Below are positions 1 through 8,239 of a stretch of DNA of 64,000 bases, piece by piece; position 1 is the stretch's first letter, and the number at the start of each line of letters is the position of its first letter. Source of the DNA: JANQEU01 sp965601455 (GTDB taxonomy: Bacteria; Bacteroidota; Bacteroidia; Cytophagales; Cyclobacteriaceae); assembly GCA_965601455.1 (NCBI GenBank), contig OZ271831.1, forward strand, positions 1,922,001-1,986,000, in the 5' to 3' direction. Both the position numbers and the translations under genes were made by a program. The notes beneath the pieces are model-generated. The model was not told the DNA's origin and did no database searches. It saw nothing but the letters and a program-made list of their open reading frames with translations.

Positions 1-639
1 GTAATTATCAAGTCCCACAGAAGAAAGAAAGCCACTCCAACTAAACACAAGTTTAAAGAAAATGCACACTACGAGCTGGTGGTCATTGGAGCCTCTACTG
101 GAGGACCAACAGCAATTGAAGTAGTTATTTCCTCACTTCCCGAGAACCTGACTGTTCCGGTATTGATATGTCAACATATGCCTGCAAACTTCATAGCTCC
201 ATTTGTTCAGCGACTTGATGATATAAGCCCATTGAATATTGTCATGGGTAGAGAAAAAATGGTGCCCAAAGCGGGTCAAATAATCATTGCACCAGGGGAG
301 AAGAACATGATCCTGGAAAAGAACGAGAAAACCGGAGATCTGGAAATTGGATTTACAACCAAGAAATTTCGAGAGTACAACAATCCTTCGATCAATGCCC
401 TTATGCTTTCTGTCGCTGGTGTTATTGGTTCAAAAAGTATTGGTGTGATTTTAACGGGAATGGGTAAAGATGGGGTCCAAGGTTTGACTGCCATAAAAGA
501 AGCTGGGGGACTAACAGTCGCCCAGGACGAGGAATCCAGTGTTATTTACGGTATGCCACGTGTAGCTTATGAAAAGGGTGCCGTAAAAGAAGTACTGGAT
601 TTAAAAGAAATTGGAAGTTTCATTATAAAGAATTTGTAA
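1..639 (+). CDS. cheB: Chemotaxis protein-glutamate methylesterase CheB (5' partial)
   Basis: CheB removes methyl groups (and deamidates glutamines) on chemoreceptors, opposing CheR. The reading frame is open from base 1 with no stop, so the gene begins outside the window. About 212 residues are visible: a basic linker, then the whole C-terminal esterase domain. The catalytic serine lies in GASTGGP, the histidine in CQHMP, and the aspartate in TGMGKDG. The usual N-terminal receiver domain would lie upstream and cannot be confirmed; the basic linker at residues 1-20 fits an inter-domain linker. A GTG at 79 is internal to the domain and should not be taken as the start. The stop is directly followed by the cheA start, so the two are one transcription unit. 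Confidence 0.93.
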   Translation, partial: VIIKSHRRKKATPTKHKFKENAHYELVVIGASTGGPTAIEVVISSLPENLTVPVLICQHMPANFIAPFVQRLDDISPLNIVMGREKMVPKAGQIIIAPGEKNMILEKNEKTGDLEIGFTTKKFREYNNPSINALMLSVAGVIGSKSIGVILTGMGKDGVQGLTAIKEAGGLTVAQDEESSVIYGMPRVAYEKGAVKEVLDLKEIGSFIIKNL

Positions 640-2334
640 TTGAAAACTAAAGAACAAGAATATCGCGAGCTCTTTTTGTTAGACGCTTCAGAGAACTTCG
701 AAGAACTTAACAAACTGTTTACGGTCCTTGAAAAAGAACCAAACAACAGGAAAGCTATAGACTCAATTTTTCGGATAACCCATACACTCAAAGGCAATGC
801 GATGGGCATGGGATATGAAGACATAGCGTCCTTATCTCATGTTATGGAAGACGTAATGGGCGCCATAAAAGGAGGTCAGATAAAATTGGATGAAGACCTT
901 TTTGATACCCTTTTTAAAGCAAATGATAAGCTAGGTGACTTATTGCATGCACTGGAATCCGGAGAAAAAGTCAGCTACCTGGGGATCAAGACGAAACTGC
1001 AGGTCATGCTTAAAAATTCACTTGAGCATGCAGCAAAATCACCGGAGGAGAAAGAAGAAACGGTTTCAGAAGATCAAATAGAAGTTAGTACCGAGGGCGA
1101 AAAAGTACCTGAGATCACCTTTACTGATATCATACAGATACCAGTGAAGAAGATGGATGAAATGATGAATTTGGTTGGACAGCTCATCATCGAGAGAGAT
1201 AGGTTGATCGCTCTTCAGGAAGAGTCTGCCAGTCGTGAGTTTGAATCCCTTCAGCGCATTACCTCAAATCTCCAGTACAGCATAATGAACGCGAGAATGG
1301 TCCAAATGGGCTTCTTGTTCAATAAATTTTACCGTATAGTCCGGGATGCCGCTGTACTGGAAGGGAAGAATGTGAACTTGACCTTAAGTGGAACAGAGGT
1401 TGAAGTAGATAGAAATGTGTTGAAGATCATGAGTGATTCATTGATTCACCTGGTCAGGAATTCTGTTGGCCATGGTATTGAATCAAGTGAGGCAAGAAAG
1501 TCAAGCGGCAAGAGTCCAGCCGGAAACATAAAACTTGATGCTAAATACGAGAAGGATAACATTGTAATAAGTGTCTCGGATGACGGAAAGGGAATCGATG
1601 CCGAACAGATACGGGAGAAGATTGTAGAAAAGAACCTGATTTCCGCAAAGGATGCCAATAAACTATCTGAATCAGACGTCATTAATTATATCTTCGAACC
1701 TGGCTTTTCCAATGCTGCCAAAGTAACCGAAATCTCCGGAAGGGGTGTGGGTATGGACGTGGTGAAGAAGGCCGTTGAATCGATAGGCGGCCAGGTGAGA
1801 GTTTCTACGGATGTAGGTAAAGGCACCACAATCAGTCTGACTTTGCCGTCATCATTAGCTCTAAAAGGTTCTTTGCTTTTCACACTTGGCGATCAGGAAT
1901 TTGCGGTGGCTCTTTCATATACTGAAGCGGTTGTGTCAATTAAGAAGAAAGATATACATAGATTAGGCGATGGGTTGATGGCAGAATACCTGGAATCAAC
2001 GATTGGGATTGTTTTCCTTCAGGATCTGATTGATGCGGATGGACTTCACGTAATAAATGAAAAAGGAGCTTTATTCAAAACCTTCAACACCATTGATGAT
2101 GATGCAGAGTTGGATCTTATAGTTGTTAGTTACGATGACCGTTTGATAGGGATTGTGATTGACAGACTTCTTCAACAAAAAGAAATTATTGAAAAACCAT
2201 TGCCAAAGCCAATAGACAAAGTCAGAATAATTAGCGGAACTACGATCCTCGGAAATGGTAATGTTTGCCTGGTTGTAGACGTCGCCGCCGTCACTGATGC
2301 CTTATATCGAAATGCCATGGCCGAAACTGCATGA
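640..2334 (+). CDS. cheA: Chemotaxis histidine kinase CheA
   Basis: CheA autophosphorylates and passes phosphate to CheY and CheB. The 564 residues show a P1 phosphotransfer domain (about 1-115, phospho-His48 in THTLKGNA), an acidic linker (about 125-160) instead of a recognisable P2 domain, a P3 dimerisation helix pair (about 163-235), a P4 ATPase (N-box around 270-283, DDGKG 314-318, GRGVGMDV 367-374) and a CheW-like P5 domain (about 405-560). In the N-box the aspartate usually found two residues after the Asn-Ser/Ala pair (RNSxDHG) is glycine (RNSVGHG). The TTG start touches the cheB stop; the next methionine is inside P1, so TTG is preferred. The stop overlaps cheR by four bases. P5 implies a CheW/receptor array, but neither partner is encoded in this window. 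Confidence 0.95.
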   Translation: MKTKEQEYRELFLLDASENFEELNKLFTVLEKEPNNRKAIDSIFRITHTLKGNAMGMGYEDIASLSHVMEDVMGAIKGGQIKLDEDLFDTLFKANDKLGDLLHALESGEKVSYLGIKTKLQVMLKNSLEHAAKSPEEKEETVSEDQIEVSTEGEKVPEITFTDIIQIPVKKMDEMMNLVGQLIIERDRLIALQEESASREFESLQRITSNLQYSIMNARMVQMGFLFNKFYRIVRDAAVLEGKNVNLTLSGTEVEVDRNVLKIMSDSLIHLVRNSVGHGIESSEARKSSGKSPAGNIKLDAKYEKDNIVISVSDDGKGIDAEQIREKIVEKNLISAKDANKLSESDVINYIFEPGFSNAAKVTEISGRGVGMDVVKKAVESIGGQVRVSTDVGKGTTISLTLPSSLALKGSLLFTLGDQEFAVALSYTEAVVSIKKKDIHRLGDGLMAEYLESTIGIVFLQDLIDADGLHVINEKGALFKTFNTIDDDAELDLIVVSYDDRLIGIVIDRLLQQKEIIEKPLPKPIDKVRIISGTTILGNGNVCLVVDVAAVTDALYRNAMAETA

Positions 2335-3182
2335 GTAAAGACAACCCTATACAAGGTGTTTTTAGTCCGGCTATTCATTTTAGTGATGAAGAGCTCACAG
2401 CCCTTATGCAGGCAATGAAGAATCGTTATGGCCTGGATTTCACCAACTACGAAAAATCCTCTCTCAAAAGGGGAATCATCAGGTTGATGATGAAGAATAA
2501 CATGACTTCTTCATTGGAGTTGTGGTCGAAGGTGCTAAAAGACCGTGAATTCTTTATCAATGCAATTGACGACCTCCTTGTTAATCTAACGGAGCTCTTC
2601 AGAAATCCTGATGTATGGCTAAAGATTCGGCAAGACATTTTACCAAAATTTGATGGTAAGCCATTGAATATCTGGCATGCAGGTTGTTCAACAGGTGAGG
2701 AGGTATATACCATGGGTATCGTACTGGATGAACACAGGGTATTAGAAAGGTCAAGTGTACTTGCTACCGATTTAAGTTCCACTGCATTAAAGAAGGCGGA
2801 AATTGGAGAGTATTCGTTGCTCCTACTTGAGCAATACCTTACTCCATTCATGAAATTTTACTCCAACCGGAGATTGGAAGACTATTTTAATTTTCGACAG
2901 ACGCATGCAACAATAAAACCCAGGTATCAGCGACAGGTTACCTTCAAAAGGCATAACTTGGTTCATGACGGGATGAATCAGAAATTTGATATCATTTTCT
3001 GTCGGAATGTTATGATTTATTTTGATGAAACATTGAAATTAAAAGTATTAAACCTGCTGAAAGACAGTTTGCGACCTGGAGGTTACTTAATAATCGGGTA
3101 TTACGACATTATGCCGGATGCCGGAAAGAAAATGTTTGATTTGTACGATGTGAAAACACGTATTTATAAAAACCGAAACTAG
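2331..3182 (+). CDS. cheR: Chemotaxis protein methyltransferase CheR
   Basis: CheR transfers methyl groups from S-adenosylmethionine to receptor glutamates. The 283-residue protein has the family length. An N-terminal helical domain (about 1-80) precedes a Rossmann methyltransferase with the SAM-binding loop HAGCSTGEE near residue 120 and the FDIIFCRNVMIYFD motif near 218-231. The ATG overlaps the cheA stop (ATGA), which indicates translational coupling. No C-terminal receptor-binding TPR region is present. With CheB it forms the adaptation pair, so methylatable receptors must be encoded elsewhere in the genome. Confidence 0.95.
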   Translation: MSKDNPIQGVFSPAIHFSDEELTALMQAMKNRYGLDFTNYEKSSLKRGIIRLMMKNNMTSSLELWSKVLKDREFFINAIDDLLVNLTELFRNPDVWLKIRQDILPKFDGKPLNIWHAGCSTGEEVYTMGIVLDEHRVLERSSVLATDLSSTALKKAEIGEYSLLLLEQYLTPFMKFYSNRRLEDYFNFRQTHATIKPRYQRQVTFKRHNLVHDGMNQKFDIIFCRNVMIYFDETLKLKVLNLLKDSLRPGGYLIIGYYDIMPDAGKKMFDLYDVKTRIYKNRN

Positions 3183-3210
3183 CGAAGAAAAAGATTAAAT
3201 AAGGAATATC

Positions 3211-3573
3211 ATGCAAAAGACAGTATTGATTGTGGATGATTCACCTTACCAACGCGCATTAATACGGAAGGCAATTGAAAACGATGGTTACCAAATTATC
3301 GGGGAGGCAGAAACTGGCGAGGCGGCTATCGATATGGCACTGGAATTGCAACCAGATGTTATTACCTTAGATAACATATTGCCGGACATGGTGGGTACAG
3401 ACATTCTAAAAGTGCTGAAAGAGCAGGATCTGCGGTCTAAGATTCTGATGATTAGCGCAGTAGGGCAGCAATCCGTGATTGACCTGGGAATGTCATTAGG
3501 AGCTGAAGATTATGTGGTCAAACCCTTTGATGACGATGAGCTGGTGCAGATTATCAATCGGGTAACCGCTTAA
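3211..3573 (+). CDS. CheY-like single-domain response regulator (first copy)
   Basis: A 120-residue stand-alone receiver domain. The acidic pocket is in IVDDS (about residues 7-11), the phospho-acceptor Asp is in ITLDNILPDM (about 54) and the conserved lysine is in VVKPF (about 105). It has no output domain, so it must signal by protein contact, as CheY does at a motor or other effector. It starts 28 bases after cheR and is likely co-transcribed. It is a close paralogue of the receiver at 4364-4723: both share the TLDNILPDM and SAVGQQ segments. A 162-base gap follows before the next gene. Confidence 0.9.
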   Translation: MQKTVLIVDDSPYQRALIRKAIENDGYQIIGEAETGEAAIDMALELQPDVITLDNILPDMVGTDILKVLKEQDLRSKILMISAVGQQSVIDLGMSLGAEDYVVKPFDDDELVQIINRVTA

Positions 3574-3735
3574 AAGGAAAAAGGAAAAAGTAGCATTTAC
3601 ATGGGTTCATGCCGTGATTTTCCTGATTGGCTCACCTTAGGTAGGGAGTTGATTCACAATTGATGAACATTGTATAGACATCATTAATAAAACAGTACGT
3701 AGACTATATGCACGTTTGAAATAATCAGAACCAAA

Positions 3736-4335
3736 ATGCTAAAAAATTTAAAAGACAACGAAATAGCCGCGGCCACCAAACTTATCTTCGATGGGCTGTC
3801 TATGGCTAAGTTATCGATGGAGCAAATTTTGCAGAGCCCCATCTCGATTGAAAGAATTGATTATGGCGATGAGAAACAAAAATCTCCTGAATTCGCTCAG
3901 AAAACAGATGAGAATGTTCATCTAATTAAAACGGAGTTGAAAGGTGAACTAAAAGGAACAAGCTACCTGATATTCACTGAAGATGATGTTACTAAAATCT
4001 TTAAAGCATGTCTTCCTCCAAATATTCTCGAAGATGAAAGTGACAGTAGCAAGATGATGAAAATGGGTTTCCTTACGGAAATCGACAACATGGTCGCTGC
4101 TGCAGTAATTACGGAATTCGCTAATTTTCTTGGCTTAGAAATTTATGGCCACGTACCCAGTCTTCAGGTAATGACTGCCGGAGAGGTGAATGAATATATG
4201 ACTAAGGAGGCTGACGAGTTGGATTCTGTTATTCATTTCAAAGCGATATTTAGTGGAACTGAGTTAGATATTGCACCAGATTTTGTCTGGGTATTCCACG
4301 ATAAATTCGTTGATAAAATCAAAGAAGCTGTTTAA
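3736..4335 (+). CDS. CheC/CheX-family CheY-P phosphatase-like protein
   Basis: A 199-residue protein with the weak but recognisable layout of the CheC/CheX/FliY fold. The catalytic ExxN signature appears once, as E115-I-D-N118 in LTEIDNMV, followed by an Ala-rich helix and FLGLEIYGHVPSL, which resembles the family's second half. The first ExxN motif of classical CheC is not visible in the N-terminal helix, so it is closer to CheX in having a single active site. It lies between two near-identical CheY genes, which are its probable substrates. The family call rests on one motif and on context. Confidence 0.7.
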   Translation: MLKNLKDNEIAAATKLIFDGLSMAKLSMEQILQSPISIERIDYGDEKQKSPEFAQKTDENVHLIKTELKGELKGTSYLIFTEDDVTKIFKACLPPNILEDESDSSKMMKMGFLTEIDNMVAAAVITEFANFLGLEIYGHVPSLQVMTAGEVNEYMTKEADELDSVIHFKAIFSGTELDIAPDFVWVFHDKFVDKIKEAV

Positions 4336-4363
4336 TTGTTAGGTATATAATTTCTTTATAGTA

Positions 4364-4723
4364 ATGAGCAAAAGAGTATTAATTGTAGATGATTCAATCT
4401 ACATGAGATCATTAATAAAAAGTTCACTTCAGGAAGCTGGATATGACATTGTGGGAGAGGCCCAGGATGGAGTTTCGGCAATTGATCTTGCCGTTGAGCT
4501 TGAACCGGATCTAATCACCCTCGATAACATTTTACCGGATATGATGGGTTTTGAACTTCTTAAGGTATTGAAGGAAAACAATCTCAAATCCAAAGTGATT
4601 ATGGTAAGTGCGGTAGGGCAGCAGACGGTGGTAAATAAAGGTATTGAACTTGGGGCGGCTGATTATGTCGTTAAACCCTTTACTTCCGAAGCCCTTATCG
4701 AAGTTGTAAACAAAGTAATGTAA
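4364..4723 (+). CDS. CheY-like single-domain response regulator (second copy)
   Basis: A 119-residue receiver-only protein with IVDDS, the phospho-Asp in ITLDNILPDM, and VVKPF containing the conserved Lys. It shares much of its sequence with the receiver at 3211-3573, so this looks like a local duplication around the CheC-like gene. It begins 28 bases after that gene, the same spacing as between cheR and the first copy. It is followed 35 bases later by the NIT-domain kinase, which could be its phosphodonor. Which kinase serves which receiver cannot be told from sequence alone. Confidence 0.9.
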   Translation: MSKRVLIVDDSIYMRSLIKSSLQEAGYDIVGEAQDGVSAIDLAVELEPDLITLDNILPDMMGFELLKVLKENNLKSKVIMVSAVGQQTVVNKGIELGAADYVVKPFTSEALIEVVNKVM

Positions 4724-4758
4724 TTTTTTTAACGTCACCGCTCGCTGAATTTTAAAAT

Positions 4759-7365
4759 ATGAATCGTCTTCACAACCTTAAGATTCGTAAAAAGTTTATT
4801 GTTGTTCTGGTCCCGCTGATAATTACCATTATCACATTTGACTTTCTCCAGATCCGAAATCACTTTCTGGATTATTCTGATGCGTCAAGGCTGAATAAGG
4901 CAATTGTCCTGGGAATTGAAATTAACCATGTTGTCCACGAGATTCAGAAAGAACGTGGAATGACGGCAGGGTATATTTCTGACGAAACCTGGGACTTTTC
5001 AGGTGAACTGAACGAACAACGTGTAAGAACTGATAGCACTCTCCAGAAATTTTACGAAGAGATTGCAAATCCGGATCTTAAGGATCTGAAGGCCTATCAT
5101 AACGAGGACCTTGAGTTTTTGAAATCCTATTTCGATAGGATTCCTTCAATTAGGGAGCAGGTTGATGCAAAATCAATCACAGTTGATCAGGCTATCAATT
5201 ACTTCAGCAATATCAACTCGATTGCACTCAATACCGTGAATCTTCTGATTAACGAAACCCGGGACAAGGACGTTGCTCAACAGGTTCATGCAATAATTTA
5301 CTTCCTGAAGTCGAAAGAAAATGCCAGTATCGAAAGGGCAATTGGAACACATGCCTTTGCTATCGATACCTTAGATTATGGTTCCTACAATCAGTTTTCA
5401 TCTTTGGTAGCTAATCAGGAGTCTTATCTTGATGCTTTTTTGACCATTACAAACGCTGAGTCATCGGATTTCTATGAGCGAACAGTACAGGGCCCGGAAG
5501 TCGAAGAGGTAGACCGAATGCGAAAAGCACTTTTTGCCAATACTGATCTAACCGAAGAACCAGAGTACTGGTTTGAGATGATCACTACTAAAATCGATCT
5601 ACTAAAAGCAGTGGAGGATTTTATGTCAAATCGAATTCATGAATACACCGAGGATATTGCAAAAGGTGCTAGGAATGACTTAATCATATTTTCTCTAATT
5701 GACATTTTGGTTGCTGTGTTGGCATTCTGGCTGATGACCAATATCATTAGCAACCTCCTGGCAAACGTTAGGACGTTAGCAAATTTCACTCGATTGGTTT
5801 CTTCTGGAAATATGTCAAAAAAGGTTTTTATACCTACCCAGGACGAAATTGGACAATACGCTCAAACCTTTAACGTCATGATCGAAGAGATCAACAAGAC
5901 ACATAAGGAACTTAAAAAGGAACGCGATAGAGCTAAATATCTCTATAAGAATATTTACAAAGTATCGAAGGTCGTATTCGAGAACATCCAGCAAGGTATT
6001 TTCCTCCTAGATAAAAACTTTAGGATCAGTAAGTTCCATAGTAAGGCGATGTACAGCATTTTCGAAAATGAGCATATCGCAGGGGAAAATTTCTCAAACT
6101 TTATGCGTCCTATGATTATTCCGAGAGAGTTAGAGGCTCTTGAAATGTTCATGCGTCATTTATTCAACCCCGACATGGATGAGGAAGTTGTTAACCAACT
6201 AAATCCAATCGAAAAGGTTAAAATTTTCACAGAGAAGGATGGAGTTGTTCATACTAAGTATATCCATGTGATGTTCACGCGGATTTCGAGAAATGATCAA
6301 ATTCAGAATGTGATGGTTACTATTTCTGATGAAACGGAATCCGTGTTATTACAACAACACCTTGAAGAAGCCGAGGCCAAGAAGAAGCGGGAAACCGAAC
6401 AGGTTTTAAGTATCCTGAAAATAGATCCTTCAGTATTAAGAGGATTTTTGAGCAAGTCCAGAAAAATGTTGAAGGATATATCCATCAAGTACGAAGAAGA
6501 TGGAGACAAGGATCTACGGAAACTGCTGGATTTCACATTCGAAACGATTCACAACCTTAAGGGCAATGCGCTCATCATTGGACTGGAATTGATGAGCAAC
6601 AAATTCCACGATATCGAGGACTCAATTTCTAAGTTGAATGACAGAGAAGTTGTCGGTAAAGATTTCCTTACCATACTTTATGAGATGGATGAAGCTGACA
6701 ACATGCTTTCCGACATGAATGAAATGTTGAAGAAGGTGGCGAATATCTACAAGAAATTCCCATCCGAGGGTCAGGTTGTATCAAACATCATGGTCATCGA
6801 TTCACTTTCAAAAGGTTTAGAAACCATGAGCAAAGAATTGAATAGGCCAGCCGAGTTGAAGTTTGTCAATGAAATGAACCTTGTCATCCCTGATCCATAT
6901 ATTAATCCTTTCAAAGACATTGTCATTCAGTTGATGAGAAACACACTTTCTCATGGATTGGAGTCTCCTGATGAACGTATGTCTGCGGGAAAACCTATGA
7001 AAGGGGAAATAACCATTTCAATAGAGGAGAAGAAGGAAGGAGAAATGCTGATAAATTACAAAGACGATGGAAGAGGATTGGATCTGACCACAATAAAGGA
7101 AAAGGCCATTACTCGTAATATCGTAAGTGAATTGGATGCGAAAAAGTTGAAGCAAAACGAAGTTCTTGAATTGCTGTTCCATAAAGGTTTTTCTACATCT
7201 GATAAGGTAGATAATTACTCAGGTCGAGGCCAGGGAATGAGTCTCATTAAGACTATAATTGAGGATAAGAAGGGATCCTATTCTATCAAATACAACAAGG
7301 GTGAGTTCTTCGAGATGAACATAGTGCTACCCATTCAACAAGAGGAGGAAGAAGTCGTATCATGA
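4759..7365 (+). CDS. Membrane NIT-HAMP-PAS sensor with CheA-like phosphotransfer and ATPase domains
   Basis: An 868-residue sensor kinase in which a receptor and CheA-type kinase parts are one polypeptide. TM1 is about 13-31. The periplasmic region (about 45-300) begins with VHEIQKERGMTAGYIS, typical of the nitrate/nitrite-sensing NIT fold. TM2 is about 307-330, HAMP about 331-385, a PAS-like domain about 400-520, then a coil. An Hpt (P1) domain holds His598 in IHNLKGNALI, and a CheA-type ATPase follows (RNTLSHGLES near 727-736, DDGRG 769-773, SGRGQGMSL 821-829). There is no P5/CheW domain, so it need not dock to a CheW array. The ligand is unknown; NIT domains are known for nitrate/nitrite but have many uncharacterised members. 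It is followed closely by a CheY, a CheX and a PP2C gene. Confidence 0.87.
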   Translation: MNRLHNLKIRKKFIVVLVPLIITIITFDFLQIRNHFLDYSDASRLNKAIVLGIEINHVVHEIQKERGMTAGYISDETWDFSGELNEQRVRTDSTLQKFYEEIANPDLKDLKAYHNEDLEFLKSYFDRIPSIREQVDAKSITVDQAINYFSNINSIALNTVNLLINETRDKDVAQQVHAIIYFLKSKENASIERAIGTHAFAIDTLDYGSYNQFSSLVANQESYLDAFLTITNAESSDFYERTVQGPEVEEVDRMRKALFANTDLTEEPEYWFEMITTKIDLLKAVEDFMSNRIHEYTEDIAKGARNDLIIFSLIDILVAVLAFWLMTNIISNLLANVRTLANFTRLVSSGNMSKKVFIPTQDEIGQYAQTFNVMIEEINKTHKELKKERDRAKYLYKNIYKVSKVVFENIQQGIFLLDKNFRISKFHSKAMYSIFENEHIAGENFSNFMRPMIIPRELEALEMFMRHLFNPDMDEEVVNQLNPIEKVKIFTEKDGVVHTKYIHVMFTRISRNDQIQNVMVTISDETESVLLQQHLEEAEAKKKRETEQVLSILKIDPSVLRGFLSKSRKMLKDISIKYEEDGDKDLRKLLDFTFETIHNLKGNALIIGLELMSNKFHDIEDSISKLNDREVVGKDFLTILYEMDEADNMLSDMNEMLKKVANIYKKFPSEGQVVSNIMVIDSLSKGLETMSKELNRPAELKFVNEMNLVIPDPYINPFKDIVIQLMRNTLSHGLESPDERMSAGKPMKGEITISIEEKKEGEMLINYKDDGRGLDLTTIKEKAITRNIVSELDAKKLKQNEVLELLFHKGFSTSDKVDNYSGRGQGMSLIKTIIEDKKGSYSIKYNKGEFFEMNIVLPIQQEEEEVVS

Positions 7366-7394
7366 TCTTTAATATAAATTCACTGAACTAACTA

Positions 7395-7766
7395 ATGAGG
7401 CTATTAATCGTAGATGACTCGTCCATCATGCGTAGGACCATTGAAAAAAACCTGGGGGACTACGACATTGAAATCATCGGAATGGCTTCAAATGGAAATG
7501 AGGCAATTGAAATCGTTAGGGATGAAAAACCCGATGTCATAACTCTGGATATAACAATGCCGGAGATGGATGGCATAACCTGCCTGGAAAACATAATGGC
7601 TATCCATCCCGAAGCAAAAGTGATGATTATTACTGCCCTTTCGGATAAGTTAACAGGTCTTCAGGCGCTTGATAAGGGTGCAAGGGGATTTCTTTACAAG
7701 CCAGTGAGAGCAGAGGATTTAGCAAAAGCTTTTGACAAGTTATTAAAGAGAGATGGAAACAACTAG
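7395..7766 (+). CDS. CheY-like single-domain response regulator (third copy)
   Basis: A 123-residue receiver with IVDDSSIMRR at the N-terminus, phospho-Asp in ITLDITMPEMDG (about 54) and the lysine in LYKPV (about 105). It is closer to classical CheY than to the two earlier copies, which have the unusual LDNILPDM loop. It overlaps the next gene, a CheX, by 14 bases, so the pair is probably translationally coupled. The tight link CheA-like kinase, CheY, CheX suggests a self-contained phosphorelay with a built-in off switch. Confidence 0.92.
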   Translation: MRLLIVDDSSIMRRTIEKNLGDYDIEIIGMASNGNEAIEIVRDEKPDVITLDITMPEMDGITCLENIMAIHPEAKVMIITALSDKLTGLQALDKGARGFLYKPVRAEDLAKAFDKLLKRDGNN

Positions 7767-8223
7767 AGAAGAATTCGAGGCCACCTGTAATCTCTTTATC
7801 AACTCCGTTGAAAACTATTTTAAGCACTTAACGGATATCAACTCCGAAATGAGTGTTCCATACCTGAAGGAAACAGAAGGGTTGATTCTAAAAGACTTCA
7901 CCGGTATGATTGGTATTTCAGGAAACAGGAAAGGATTTGTTTACATATCTGGAAACCGGGAGATGTTCAAAGACCTAATCAACATTTTCATCGGGATAGA
8001 TGATCCTTCTGATGAGGACATTCTTGATATGGCTGGTGAGATTTCTAATGTAGTTGCTGGTAACGTGAGAGCAAATCTCGGCGCAAATTTTATGATTTCA
8101 GTCCCTGTAGTATTTCAAGGAATGCCCCCTGAGTTAAAGGATATCCCTACCGACGTGTCCATCTACGTTCTGCCTATTAAGTGGAACAAACATGAGGCAT
8201 TTGTTGTAATAGGATTACATTAA
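7753..8223 (+). CDS. CheX-like CheY-P phosphatase
   Basis: A 156-residue protein of CheX length. The active-site signature is in DMAGEISNVVAGNVR, where E and N form ExxN, followed by the Gly/Ala-rich helix of the family and a C-terminal strand region (SIYVLPIKW). CheX dephosphorylates CheY-P. The ATG lies inside the last codons of the preceding cheY (14-base overlap), which supports this start and a shared job. Unlike the CheC-like protein at 3736-4335 it is short and close to the family consensus. Confidence 0.82.
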   Translation: METTREEFEATCNLFINSVENYFKHLTDINSEMSVPYLKETEGLILKDFTGMIGISGNRKGFVYISGNREMFKDLINIFIGIDDPSDEDILDMAGEISNVVAGNVRANLGANFMISVPVVFQGMPPELKDIPTDVSIYVLPIKWNKHEAFVVIGLH

Positions 8224-8239
8224 TTCGTTTTATACTAAT

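Noticed and set aside
79..81. GTG as the cheB start
   Set aside because: It lies inside the esterase domain's first strand and the frame is open back to base 1, so the gene is cut by the window edge.
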